Assembly (NCBI GenBank): GCA_020137815.1
Contig: CM035355.1
Span: 6,201,097-6,265,096 of the forward strand
DNA: 64,000 nucleotides
Origin: Hormiphora californensis
Lineage: Eukaryota > Ctenophora > Tentaculata > Cydippida > Pleurobrachiidae
Reading direction: 5' to 3'
Shown: one piece after another, positions 1 through 11,385 of the stretch
How the letters are laid out: every line of letters starts with the position of its first letter
How positions within the stretch are numbered: position 1 is the stretch's first letter
Made by a program: the position numbers and the translations under genes
The notes under the pieces: generated by a model
The model's input: the letters and a program-made list of their open reading frames with translations, nothing else
Database searches by the model: none
Told to the model about the DNA's origin: nothing

Positions 1-99
1 TATATATATATATAGAACGTGGACTACACTGAACACTCACACAACCAATACTAAGAGGTGAATTATCGCAGTAATAGTAATAAATAGTAATATTTTCTC

Positions 100-1140
100 T
101 TCCCTTCCCTTCCTTCCAGTTTCCCTTCCCTTCCGGCTTCCCCTTTCCCTTCCCTTCCGGCTTCCTCCCTTCCCTTCGGCTTCCTTCGGCTTCCCTTCCT
201 TCCCTTCCCGTCCTTCCCTTCCTCCTTCCCTTCCCTTCCCTTCCCTTCCCTTCCTCTTCCCTTCCTTACCTTACCTTACTTACCTTACTTACCTTACCTT
301 ACCTTACCTTACCTACTTACCTTACTTACCCTTACCTTGACCTTACCTTACCTTACCTTACCTTACCTTACCTTACCTTACCTTACCTTACCTTACCTTA
401 CCTTACCTTACCTTACCTTTCCTTACCTTACCTTACCTTACCTTACCTTACCTTACCTTACCTTACCTTACCTTACCTTACCTTACCTTACCTTACCTTA
501 CCTTACCTTACCTTACCTTACCTTACCTTACCTTACCTTACCTTACCTTACCTTACCTTACCTTACCTTACCTGTACCTTACTCTTCACCTTGACCTTAC
601 CTTAAACCTTACCTTACCTTACCTTCCTTACCTTACCTTACCTACCTTCTTACCTACCTTACCTTACCTTACCTTACCTTACCTTACCTTACCTTACCTA
701 CCTACTTACCTTACCTTACCTTACCTTACCTTACCTTACCTTACCTTACCTTACCTTACCTTACCTTACCTTACCTTACCTTACCTTACCTTTCCTTACC
801 TTTCCTTACCCTTCCCTGTCCCTTTCCCTTCCCTTCCCTTCCCTTCCCTTCCTTCCCTTCCCTTCCCTTCCTTCCCTTCCCTTCCCTTCCCTTCCTTCCC
901 TTCCCTTCCTTCCTTCCCTTCCCTTCCCTTCCCTTCCCTTCCCTTCCCTTCCCTTCCCTTCCCTTCCCCTTCCTTCCTTCCCTTCCCTTCCCTTCCCTTC
1001 CCTTCCTTCCCTTCCTTCGCTTCCCTTCGCTTAACTTACCTTACCTTACCTTACCTTACCTTACCTTACCTTACCTTATACCTTACCTTCGCTTACCTTA
1101 CCTTGCCTTGCCTTACCTTGCCTTGCCTTGCCTTGCCTTT
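100..1140. repeat. Pentanucleotide satellite (CCTTA)n / (CCCTT)n
   Basis: About 1 kb of near-pure five-base repeats. The block starts as CCCTT units, is CCTTA from roughly 265 to 800, returns to CCCTT until about 1020, and ends in mixed CCTTA/CCTTG units. The long open frame across it (LPYLT repeats) is only a result of a stop-free five-base unit and is not a gene. CCTTA reads TAAGG on the other strand, which is not a rotation of the TTAGG or TTAGGG telomere repeats, so I do not call it telomeric. Confidence 0.95.
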
Positions 1141-1452
1141 TCATTTCATTTCAAAACTCTGCCTATACCTCCCCCTCCTTCTCCCTGCTGCAGGTTCAGG
1201 TGATTAAAAATGGGGATTCAATAGGGCACTCAGACTACTCACACGAGTTAGATAATTATTGATCCCACTAAACAGATGATATAGGGGATGCTGAACTACC
1301 TTTACTGTTGACCATAACAACTCCGAGTGTTCACTGTTCCACTGGAGGAGTTCTTATACATGGTAACTTGTCAGGATTGACTGTCAAGGCTTTTTAATCG
1401 TCAAAGCTGTGTTATACCAAAATCATGTTTTACACGTTTCCCTCCCCCTCAG

Positions 1453-1533
1453 GACTTTACACTGCGCTATCAGAACGGACCAGTAATAATCGAGAGTTAC
1501 TACTACACCCCTAACCATGTGGCTGCTGGTTGA
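1453..1533 (+). other. Exon-like open stretch, unrecognised
   Basis: A pyrimidine-rich tract ending in AG (1442-1452) is followed by 26 open codons and TGA at 1531-1533, in a phase that reads straight from the acceptor. The predicted peptide is tyrosine-rich and not one I recognise. No clear upstream exon joins it. It could be the last exon of an unseen gene or chance; I lean slightly to chance. Confidence 0.2.
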
Positions 1534-1681
1534 TCCAAGTTGGTTGGGGATAGATGAGATCCGGTTGATATAGGTGACTGTGTGGGGCTGTGGCTAGTGT
1601 TACTGTCAGTTATGTCAGGGTGGTCCTGTTGAGAACCTGTTGAGAACCTACTCAGTACTCTTGACATCATATCTAGATGGA

Positions 1682-1735
1682 TGGAATTGAGTGTGTGGGT
1701 TACAGATATATCTGTAACCCACACACTCAATTCCA
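1682..1735. repeat. Perfect 54-bp palindrome without spacer
   Basis: Positions 1682-1708 are the exact reverse complement of 1709-1735; the centre is between 1708 and 1709. Arms are 27 bp and no base separates them. Not part of any recognised element. Confidence 0.95.
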
Positions 1736-2046
1736 GGTGTTCAACGGTTGATTGTCCTTCTCAAAAATAGTCTATCAGAGGATAACTACTATCTCACACA
1801 TCAACAGCTACAGCTGCAGGTGGAACAGGAAAGGAAGCAGTGAATCACTGTCAGTTATCGATGGGAAAAGGGGTTATGTTGCATGTCGCGCCCCTCTGTT
1901 TCGCCGTCAAGTGGTTATGGCATCGACATTATGAGTGAGAGCAACCAGTGGTAGATTATGCTTTATAGTTCTCTATATTTTAGTTTGACAAGTCAAATTT
2001 TAATTCTCTATCATTTTCTCTCACCCTAGCTGCTAGCTACCATTCT

Positions 2047-2215
2047 ATGAATCCTCAATCCCACCTCAGTAGCGTCTCTCTCTCTCATCTTCTCTCTCTT
2101 CTCTCTTCTCTCTCGTCTTTCGTCTGTCATCTTCTCTCTCTCTCTCCTCTCTTCTCTCTCTCTCTCTCTCTCTCTCTGGCTCTCTCTGCTCATCTCTTCT
2201 ATCTCTCTCTTCTCT

Positions 2216-2246
<31 letters not shown>

Positions 2247-2251
2247 GCCGT

Positions 2252-2304
<53 letters not shown>

Positions 2305-2395
2305 GTCTCTCTCTCTCTCTCTCTCTCTCTCTGCTCTCTTGCCTATCTACCTCTCTCCGCATTTCTCAATCTCCTCTCTCTTCGTGTATGTAGCT
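2047..2395. repeat. Imperfect (CT)n microsatellite
   Basis: About 350 bp of CT dinucleotides broken by TCTT, GCTC and GT interruptions. Long Ser/Leu and Arg/Glu open frames on both strands follow from the repeat and are not genes. Confidence 0.95.
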
Positions 2396-2508
2396 GAATG
2401 TGATGTTATGTTTTTCAGTTTGTTTAGCAGACATTAAACCTGGCCCTGCCTTACCAACAACCGCCCCTAGTAATCCCTGGTAACCGTTTATCTTCCCTGG
2501 GTGGTAAA

Positions 2509-2575
2509 CTTTCCTAGTAACCCCGTAGGGCTACTAGGAAAGTGTCATGTTGTTCGGGGCCCCGAACAACATGAC
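2509..2575. repeat. Two adjacent hairpins
   Basis: The first hairpin (2509-2542) has 11-bp arms beginning CTTTCCTAGTA around a 12-base loop. The second (2544-2575) is a perfect 32-bp palindrome with no spacer, centred on GGGGCCCC. Together they would form two back-to-back stem-loops. A rho-independent terminator makes no sense in this eukaryotic context, so they are noted only as structure. Confidence 0.85.
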
Positions 2576-2777
2576 GCTTGCTATTCCCACGATAGCAGAA
2601 ATGAAATATAACCTATTCTCTCTATTCTCTCTACAGATAACGTTACGATAAGAGAGTCGAAGGATCTTTTAAACTGCACTGGGGAAACAATAATGAATTG
2701 TCGAACCTAATGGTGAGTTTACAACCCATCTAACACTGTCCCCCCTTTACGAACCCTCTAACACTGTTGCCTCTCAG

Positions 2778-3324
2778 GACGGAGATCTTGAAGAGTAACA
2801 GCCCAGCAGTCAAGAGATCTCCACTGGAAGCCATGACCCATACTGATAAGGAGATCACATCTCGACCTGAAGCTGATGATGTGGAGGATTACTGTGATAA
2901 GATTTGTGTCCAGCTCTAACCCCAGTTAGGTTGCTTTTCTCAATCCCCTAACTGCTAATTTACACTCTCGTGTACTCTTATAATAGCCCATGTTATATCA
3001 AATCACTCAACTATTTATCCCACCCCAACACCCCTAACTCACCCCCTAATCAACCAGGCCCTAACACCTAACACCCCATCTCCTCCTCTCCAGGTCCACC
3101 CAGAGCCGGAATCCGAGTTGAATGTAACAAACTGCACCGCATGTTATTCAGACGGCGACACCCATGGGTGCAGCTGTTGTGATATGTGCTGTGATGTCAG
3201 GACATTGAAACAGAATCGTCCTTACTCCCCTACTGCACTGCATTTATCATCTACTGTCTGCAGTATTGATCCAGCTCCATTTTGGCTGTTTACATGGAAT
3301 GGAAATGAATTGGAAATACAGTGA
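2778..3324 (+). other. Possible terminal exons of an unrecognised gene
   Basis: Two exon-like stretches follow good acceptors. The first (2778-2919) has 46 open codons and ends in Cys-Val-Gln-Leu before TAA, which fits a CaaX prenylation box of the geranylgeranyl type. The second (3094-3324) reads 76 codons open from the acceptor to TGA and has a dense cysteine patch (eight Cys within about 25 residues) and a polar tail. They may be alternative last exons of one gene, but I found no upstream exon in a matching phase and recognise no family. Stop codons close the stretch at 2638-2704 in all phases. Low confidence that either is coding. Confidence 0.25.
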
Positions 3325-3888
3325 ATGGACCCATAAACAATACCGAACATATATATTATCATCCCTGTAATTGGGAGGAGAATACAGAGCGGAATTTTCG
3401 TTATAGAGTGTTTTGATTATTGAGCTGACCTAATAATGAAATCCTTTAATTGATGTTTTCTGTTTTATTGCGGCTCATTGCCACTACCCACTGCGGTAGT
3501 TTTGATAAATTGGTCGACTTTATAACTGCTGTTCATAGGACACCATTGTATGATATACCTTCCCCACGGCCAACTCTATATTGTATTAGCATGTTGGGAC
3601 TCCCAAGTCCCATATTTCCGTTTAACTTACTATCTCAATGGTGCCCTGCAAGTTTCCAAGACGACCGGCCATTTTAGGTGACAAAATCCAGTTTTCAGTC
3701 ACACTCACAGTCTGAACGAACTAACATGTACCGCGCGAAAAAAGCTCTCAGCGCGCGCGTGAGGATGCCAGTGTCAGTTTCAGTTAGCGGTACCGCCGAC
3801 GAAAAGCCGGACGGCGGCGCGCACTGCACGGAAAACGTTAAAATCTGGGTTTATTTGAGTGAGTGATTTTAAGATTTATTTATTTATT

Positions 3889-4034
3889 ACTAACCCCAAC
3901 ACCGGGGGCAAATGATCGAACCCAATGTGAATGAGACTCATCGCGATTAACTCTTCATACGGTTACCCCCTTTCTCTCTTCGGCAGCTTCTCTTCGGCTG
4001 TCGGAAAGTGATGCCAATCGGTGTTGGGGTTAGT
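3889..4034. mobile_element. Short inverted-repeat element (MITE-like)
   Basis: A 146-bp segment bounded by perfect 16-bp inverted repeats, ACTAACCCCAACACCG at the left and its complement at the right, with a small internal hairpin near 3985-4010. No convincing target-site duplication is visible, so the ends may extend a little. No coding capacity. Confidence 0.5.
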
Positions 4035-4089
4035 GAATGAGAAAAAAAAAAAAAAAAATTAAAATCTGGGTGCCTTTCATTGCTAACAA

Positions 4090-4330
4090 TTCGTAGTTTT
4101 AGCGCGCGCGACGGGTTAGGGCTATCCGTTAGGGTCTGGTTAGGGTTTGGTTTGGGGTTATCGGTTAGGGCTATCGATTCTCTATCAGTTACCGTTTAGT
4201 TTACTCAAATTGGCCATGTGGTTGCGTGGCTATAGCCGTTTGAAAAAAGTCGGTCTAAGTATACTCTTTTGGCAGCGCGCACCTGTAAACACGCTGCAAG
4301 GCACCCAGATTATAATCGCGCCCATTCTGC
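4090..4330. repeat. Dispersed repeat copy, related to 31.27-31.62 and 32.85-33.06 kb
   Basis: This stretch resembles, in inverted orientation, sequences near 31270-31620 and 32850-33060. Shared features are a GGTTAGGG-rich segment, a GC-rich GCGCGC patch, a block around CTGCCAAAAAAGT and the remark that the flanks read CCCAGATT. It is an intergenic repeat family with no open frame that I can support. Confidence 0.4.
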
Positions 4331-4973
4331 ACTGTTCTCGTTTTTTTAAAACGTCTCTTTCGTTACGGTGCTCATCTTTGGCATGAGCTGCAGTCAGCAG
4401 TTCCCGTGAGGGGAACTGTAGCTTAGGCCAGCACTCATCTGCTGGACATAGATGTTTGGACAGAGTTTGAATCAAGACGCTCAAATGAGCTTGAATCAGC
4501 CCAAAACTCTCCTAAATGTGACCAAAAGGGAGCAGTATTGGATCATTTTTAACCAATTTAACGGTTAAATTAACTCCAGAAATGCATTTCCTTGTATTTT
4601 CATCTTTTTCACTTCATGCTCCAAAGTGCGTACGGCGTCTGCATGGTAGAGCCACCCCTGTTCCAATTTCCATCCAGCCAAGTTTGCCGAATTCTAAAGA
4701 TCGAACCCCATCTTCCATCATATTGAAATTTTAAATGTTGGGAATGACCTGGTATTTTTCCAACAAAGGTCTCAACAAAGTCTCATGCCCAACAGCAAGC
4801 ACCTCGATGCATGATCAAATTTGGGAGTATAGAATAATCGATCCAAGTAAGAGCTTTCATGAGCTATCGTATCTTTTGTTTAGTGAGGCCGAACGTGAAC
4901 TTTTCAAGAATGCAAGAAAGCCCATGATAATTATGTGTGAGTACCTTGTTATGTTCCAATTTCAAACCCTCCC

Positions 4974-6314
4974 CACGGCGTGCCTGGTGAAATTTTAACA
5001 CGACCTAGCATGCAACGGGAAACCACCACTTGTACGTGGTAGCTGAGGGTCTACAGAATGGCGCTACGGCGCGGGAAAAAAAAGTCCATGCCCTAAAATC
5101 GTTTTTTTTACTTTTATTTGATTTGGGTCAAAATTGGCTATATTAAACGTGGTCCGGAAAAATCCATAATGACTTAGCACACGAAATATGTCACCCCCAC
5201 CTATTTTTGCACGTAGAATCGATTGCCGTTGAAGTCGAATCTCTAAAATGACTGTAAAATGGTCAAAAGTTGATTTTTTACCATTTTTTGGAGGTTTTTG
5301 GCCCCTAAACCATTGAAAACGTTGAGATAGGAATTTGAAACTAGTGTTAATCGTTAAAATGGTCATTTTTCTACCAAGAACCAAGTTTTCGTGTATATCC
5401 GATTTATGGTTAGATTTGGGCAAATTGTTGAAATCTGCCAACTAGGAGAACCGTAACTTGATTTTCTTGTTTTTTGGATTTTGGCATTTTTGACAAACTT
5501 TTGATTGAAATGGTCAATCGGGACTATGCTTAAGTTGTTGATGGGACAATTTTCGACTAAAATCCAAGATTTCATACCAATAGAATAACAGATCGTTGAT
5601 TTATAGAAAATTTAAGTAGGCAAAACGGTCAAAATGACAACTTTTCTTGCTTATTTTGACCGTTTTGCCTACTTAAATTTTCTATAAATCAACGATCTGT
5701 TATTCTATTGGTATCAAATCTTGGATTTTAGTCGAAAATTGTCCCATCAACAACTTAAGCATGGTCCCGATTGACTATTTCAATCAGAAGTTTGTCAAAA
5801 ATGCCAAAATCCAAAAAACAAGAAAATCAAGTTACGGTTCTCCTAGTTGGCAGATTTCAACAATTTGCCCAAATCTAACCATAAATCGGATATACACGAA
5901 AACTTGGTTCTTGGTAGAAAAATGACCATTTTAACGATTAACACTAGTTTCAAATTCCTATCTCAACGTTTTCAATGGTTTAGGGGCCAAAACCCTCCAA
6001 AAAATGGTAAAAAATCAACTTTTGACCATTTTACAGTCATTTTAGAGATTCGACTTCAACGGCAATCGATTCTACGTGCAAAAATAGGTGGGGGTGACAT
6101 ATTTCGTGTGCTAAGTCATTATGGATTTTTCGGGACCACGTTTAATATAGCCAATTTTGACCCAAATCAAATAAAAGTAAAAAAAACGATTTTAGGGCAT
6201 GGACTTTTTTTCCCCGCACCGTAGCGCCATTCTGTAGACCCTCAGCTACCACGTACAAGTGGTGGTTTCCCGTTGCATGCTAGGTCGTGTTAAAATTTCA
6301 CCAGGCACGCTGTG
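4974..6314. mobile_element. Long foldback (palindromic) element, copy 1
   Basis: A 1341-bp element that is almost entirely two inverted arms of about 660 bp meeting at a short loop near 5640. The ends are CACGGCGTGCC and its near-complement, flanked by a 4-bp duplication TCCC (4970-4973 and 6315-6318). The second copy (52780-54124) has the same ends and also a 4-bp duplication. Matching 125-codon open frames appear on both strands only because the arms mirror each other. No transposase motif is seen, so it is probably non-autonomous; superfamily unknown. Confidence 0.9.
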
Positions 6315-6494
6315 TCCCTTATGCGATAAGAGGGTCAAGTAGGGCAATATGCACCTGGCACCTGGGGCATAATTATTTTCGTTCCGAAACCTCCTTAGAA
6401 ATCAATCATATCAATGACTCGTATAAATAGGGGTTTTAGTACGTAATTACATTGATGTAGCAGTGAGTTCACTCGTCACAGAGTTGGTATTAAG

Positions 6495-8556
6495 CAGGAA
6501 ACGACCGAACCGGGTTTTTTTCCACCGAACCGAACCGAACCGAATTTGAAAAACTTTTTTACCGAACCGAACCGAACCGAATTTCGGTAACCGAACCGAA
6601 CCGAACCATACAAAACTTTTTCTGTATAAATGTTTCTCTAAAAAGTCATGGAGAGCACCGATCAAGGTATTGAGAATCATTCTCTGAAATTTTGTTAAAA
6701 AATGTTTGAAAAAATTTCAAAGTCAATTTTGTGAAAAATTTTTCAAAGTCAATTTTATCGTAAATTTTCTATGTCAATTTTTGCGTACGAATCGTGTTTC
6801 GAATCGGCAATGCTATACGGGAATGGTATTGCTAATTAGCAGGATTAAACGAACCATGAATCGTGTCTCTCTAAATTTCCTAATTAGATTTGATGGGGGA
6901 TCACGTATCAGCACAATCCATCTCGGACCCACTAATTACCAACATCACTCCCGTTTAGCAATACCGATTCGAAACACGATTCGTATACCATAATTTACTT
7001 AAAATATTTTTCACAAAAAAAATTTCACAAAATTTCAGGTAATGATTCTCAATACCTTGATCGATGCTCTCCATGAATTTTTAGAGAAACATTTAATTTT
7101 GTGAAAAAACTTTGTAAAATATTTCAAAGTCAATTTCGGAAAAAAAAATTCTATGTCAATTTTGCCGTACGAATCGTGTTGCGAATCGGTGATGCTATGC
7201 GGCAGTGCTCTCGCTAATTAGCAGGATTTATTGAAACATGAATCGTTTCCCCTAAACTTCCTAATTAGATTTGATGGGGGATCACGTATCAGCATAATCC
7301 ATCTCGGACCCACTAATTAGCAACATCACTCCCGCTTAGCAATACCGATTCGAAACACGATTCGTACACAAAAATTGACATAGAAAATTTTCCATAAAAT
7401 TGACTTTGAAATATTTTCCAAACTTTTTTTTACAAAATTTCAGAGAATGATTCTTAACACCTTGATCGGTGCTCTCCATGAATTTTTCGAAAAAAAAATT
7501 CTGAATTTGTTGACCCTCTCATGAGGACACGATTCGACGGGAAGTCAGGTATCAAATCAATCCATATCGAACCCGCTAACTAGAAAAATCATTTCCACGT
7601 AGCACCACCGATTCGAAATAGGGTTAATACGGCGAAATTGACATTGAAATCCATTTGGTATCGAAGACACCTCACACTCTGTTTAGAGGTATCAGAAGGG
7701 CTTGCCCTATTTTTATAGCGCGCCCAAAACGTTATACTGAGCACTGAAAAGTTGTAGTCTACACTACATGGTTCTAGCTAAGGGGTTTGAGCCGCGCACA
7801 GGGCCACACCGAGACCAAATCTCGTTACTTTCCTGATTTCTTTGACACAAACAAGTATTGCAGAGCGGCCAATAGAGCTGGCGGTTTCAAACTTCGTCCG
7901 TATTCGGAGGGATAGATTAGCAGTTCAGTGTTTCAAACCAGGTTTAATTTGGCAAAGTAGAAGCTGAGTTACAACATGTTTTGTACAAATGGTTCAACTT
8001 CAAGACCTTTTTAATTTTGATGGCCAGACCTTTCAAGATAGAAACTTCAAACTTTGCCACGATCTTTGATATGATGTTAAGCATACCTGACCTACTTTTT
8101 CAAAAAATTTTTTCATCATTAACACCTAAAACTGATTTCAAAACCAAGGTTCCGGGGATAATTTTTTAAATATGAGTACAGAATTATAATTTTCAGACAA
8201 TTTGGTGGGGAATACCAAATTTTGGTGCATTTTCATTGAGTGGTTGAGGAGCTATTAATTTTTGAAGTGAATCAAAGCGGGTTTGTTACCCCTACTCAGG
8301 CCGCTTCGCGGCCTTCGTTTGGCGTGCTTCGCACGCCGCGCCGGCAAGGGAGGGGTAACTTCGTTACCAAGAAATCCATACAATTTTCGTGAAATAATTG
8401 AAAAATTTTGCATGAAAAAGCCCGATTTCTGGGCATTTTTTGACCAAAAAATTCGGTGGTTCGGCCAAAATTTCCTACCGAACCGAACCGAACCGAACCG
8501 CCCAAAAAACACCGAATTTCCGAACCGAACCGAACCGAATATTCGGTCGCTTCCTG
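6495..8556. mobile_element. hAT-like non-autonomous element
   Basis: A 2062-bp element flanked by a perfect 8-bp duplication GTATTAAG (6487-6494 and 8557-8564). The termini are inverted repeats starting CAGGAA and continuing CGACCGAA with one mismatch. Both end regions hold runs of the CCGAA-type repeat (about 6505-6610 and 8475-8540). An 8-bp duplication with CAG-type ends is the pattern of the hAT superfamily. Several short open frames rich in FGSVR are translations of the repeat, not genes, and no transposase is visible. The interior holds nested palindromic units, described separately. Confidence 0.85.
6640..7490. repeat. Nested inverted-repeat units inside the hAT-like element
   Basis: Two tandem units each carry a palindrome with ends around CGAATCGTGTTTCGAATCGG (6785-6990 and about 7165-7370). 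They are separated and bordered by copies of a block reading GAGAGCACCGATCAAGG: inverted at about 6650, and direct at about 7060 and 7470. This looks like an older palindromic element that was duplicated within or before the host element. Confidence 0.6.
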
Positions 8557-8832
8557 GTATTAAGATGCTTGTGAATTATCTGCACACTCTGTGTCAGTGT
8601 AATGAAAGTGCGACCACTTGTTATTTCGTGTGTAAGAGTCAGCACGTTATTGTAGTGTAAGTCTCTGTTCTGAAGATAACATAAAGCGGAAAAGTCCGCT
8701 AGGACATCCCCCATATTAAAATCCCAACCCGGAATGTTTAGTCTTTACCTGAAACCGAAGACCTAGAGTCCGTAACCCATTGAGGAACTCAGATTTATTA
8801 ATAAAACATGTTCCCTCCCTAGTTCTAGCACC

Positions 8833-9360
8833 ATGGAGTACAGTCAAAAGATTGACCGAGCACAGAAGTTGAATGAACAACTTCGACGTGAAGCTAATGT
8901 AGAACGTATGCTAGTTTCTGAAGCTATAAAAATGTAGGTAGCATCTCCCTCTCTTTCTTTCTCTCTTCCTCTCTAGCTCTCTTCCTCTCTTTCCCTCGCC
9001 AACGTAGATTTTCTGTCAGACTGTCAACTTGCTCTATGTCTCCCTCTCTTCCTCCCACCCCCTCACTATATTAAGAATATTATATGTCTTTTCGCCCCCT
9101 ACTCTCATATAAACCTGAATTGTCCCATCGCCACACTTCCTTTTACAGTCTGATAGATTATAACACACCCGAAACACCCCATGAAACCTGGTTGCTATGG
9201 TAACCATCTCCGTATCTCCGTTACTATGACAACCCCAAATCCTAACACCTCATTTTACAGCCTGATAGAGTACACACAGAACACCCCGGATCCCCTGCTG
9301 TCACCCGGTGATAAGAGGAACAACCCCTTCGTGGAAAAGAAGGCCTGTGCCATTCTGTAA
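8833..9360 (+). CDS. GNG: Heterotrimeric G-protein gamma subunit
   Basis: Two exons, 8833-8933 and 9261-9360, encode 66 residues, the normal size for a G gamma protein. It pairs with G beta and is anchored to the plasma membrane by a C-terminal prenyl group. Visible support: an N-terminal helix with the EAN segment that packs on G beta, the DPLL segment, an Asn-Pro-Phe motif before the tail, and a C-terminal CAIL CaaX box (Leu at the end predicts geranylgeranylation). The donor after AAA-AT (GTAGGT) and the acceptor at 9259-9260 give an in-frame join at Ile. The chosen start is the first ATG, in an ACC context after a possible 5' UTR splice acceptor. A second acceptor plus exon-2-like sequence lies at 9149-9203 inside the intron. 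Confidence 0.93.
9149..9203 (+). other. Degenerate or alternative second exon of the G gamma gene
   Basis: After an acceptor (TTTTACAG, ending 9148) the sequence repeats the first part of the true exon 2 almost codon for codon (Leu-Ile-Asp/Glu-Tyr, then Thr-Pro). It then diverges and meets TAA at 9201-9203. Spliced from the same donor it stays in frame and would give a protein lacking the DPLL, NPF and CaaX parts, hence no lipid anchor. It is a tandem exon duplication; whether it is used is unknown. Confidence 0.55.
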
Positions 9361-9900
9361 TCAGGTTAGTCACACACAGAACAGCTGGTACACCCCCCTC
9401 CCGTGACAAGGTCTTTGTGCTACCATGTATGTTTGTGCGACTGTGAGTATGTGTGGGATGGGAAGGGTGGGGATGTTGTATAATTCATGTGAGAGGGTTG
9501 GAGAAGACAGGGTGGCGTATGAGTTTTTCTATCGAAAGCCAAGAAATTGTGTTCCCTTTATTTCGCTCTAAAAGATAGAGAGGGTAAAAAGAGGGAGAGA
9601 GAGAAGGAGAACGGGAGATAGAGAGAGAAAGACAGAGAGACAGAGCTAGAGAGAGGAAGATTTTTGGTATTTATACCCGTTTCGTTCTAGTATTTTATTT
9701 GACCCGCGAAGAAAACTGTGGATTTGCGTTGGTGTCCATGCATGTTGAAGTATTATCTCACTAGCTGTCATTGCAGATCGTGGGTCCATTATTTCTTTCA
9801 TTATCTTTTCTTTAGTCTTAAAATTGATAAATGATATGCACTCTTTCTTTCTCTCCCTTCCCTCGATCTCTCTCTCTACCCGATCTCTCTCACCCTATCT

Positions 9901-9965
<65 letters not shown>

Positions 9966-9971
9966 TCTCTC

Positions 9972-10020
<49 letters not shown>

Positions 10021-10425
10021 TCCCGATCACCACATCACACTTTACAACTGTTTTTTCTGTCATCTCACGACGTATGACCTTTCTCTCTATTCTCGCCATA
10101 CTTTCATCACTATTTTTCCATGAAAATAAAAGCGCAATCTATCTCAAAACGAAGTCGAAGTTTAAAGTCTCATCTGATATCATAAACAAAATGGTTGGGG
10201 ATTCTTTTCACACACTGTTGTGTGTATCATGTGTATTGAACAATCTTAATGTCTATTCTACAAAACGTCGCCTGCTCTCACGTGTCCATCAATTAGCATT
10301 CGTACTATCTTTTCTCTCTCTCTTGCAATCTTTCTTTCCTTTCTTGTCTTTTCCTTTCTCTGTCTTTTTCTCTCTATGTCTCCATTTCTCAATTTTCTCT
10401 CTCTCCATCTTTCAAGCAAAGCCAG

Positions 10426-10483
<58 letters not shown>

Positions 10484-10958
10484 TCGTTTTCTTGAAGAGA
10501 GGAGCTGTAATTGGAAGGCAGGAAATATCTCAACACGTGACTTTTGTAGAGTAGCCTTGAGTGCAAAACTTTGAAAACAAGGCCAAGCAAGATGGAAGAC
10601 ATCAATATCATTGTTCCCATTTCATTCCGTCCCCACTATTCCCTCCTTTGTGATGATAAAAGTTAATGGCCCTCACTTTCTCCTGAATAATTCATGAGAT
10701 CGAGCGCCCCTTATTCTTCTCTCCCGCCCTCCCACACACACTCAGAATAGCACAAAATGCGGCGCTAGTTGAGTGTCAGTGAGAGAGAAAGAGAAATACA
10801 GGGCGATAGAAATAGAGGGGAGGGATAGAAATAGAGGTAAGGGGGGAGGGATAGAGAGGTAGAAATATAAAGGAATAGTAACTCTCTCGTACAGAAGAAG
10901 CAGTACAAAGCCATGTGTACACGCACACATACTACAACGCCCATTGCCCGTCACTGGC

Positions 10959-11001
<43 letters not shown>

Positions 11002-11385
11002 AGTTGGTCCACCTGCCACCACCTCCAATCGGTTTCCCCCGGGCAACGGGGTCACACGGAGTACCTTTTTCCCCATCCCCTGTTCGATTTCCAGGTCCGT
11101 GTGGCCGCGGCTGAGCGTGGCTGTGTATCAGAAATACGGAAAAAAATCAGAAAATACAAAATACAAAAACATCTTGGCGAGGCGGCCCACAGTGTATTAT
11201 CGCCAACTAGTATGTTCCTACCCCGCCTTCTCCGGCTCAGGGTTACCAGTGGAACAGGCATCTTCCAGCCAACTGTGGACCCCCAACGCCCCTTTATCCG
11301 CTAACCAATACTGTTTTTGTTCTACTAGCCCCCCTAACCCACTTCTTCCATTTTTGATAGGGTTCTACATCGGAGATGATTATTT
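9361..11385. repeat. Microsatellite-rich intergenic stretch
   Basis: Contains GA-rich sequence (9580-9660), a (CT)n array (about 9905-10020), another (about 10430-10482) and a (GA)n array (about 10963-10996). Long open frames here are Ser/Leu or Arg/Glu repeats. No gene is supported between the G gamma stop codon and the minisatellite. Confidence 0.85.

Noticed and set aside
337-594. Open frame of LPYLT repeats
   Set aside because: Pure pentanucleotide satellite; a five-base repeat without stops is open by necessity.
1-1140. Telomere at the left end
   Set aside because: CCTTA/TAAGG is not a rotation of TTAGGG or TTAGG, and the array is bounded by ordinary sequence on both sides.
5064-6224. 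Paired 125-codon open frames on both strands (also at 52870-53247 and 53653 onward)
   Set aside because: They are mirror images caused by the foldback arms; the fourth arm is frame-shifted, there is no codon-level conservation to see, and no known domain.
8255-8714. Short frames rich in FGSVR on the minus strand
   Set aside because: Translations of the subterminal CCGAA-type repeats of the hAT-like element.
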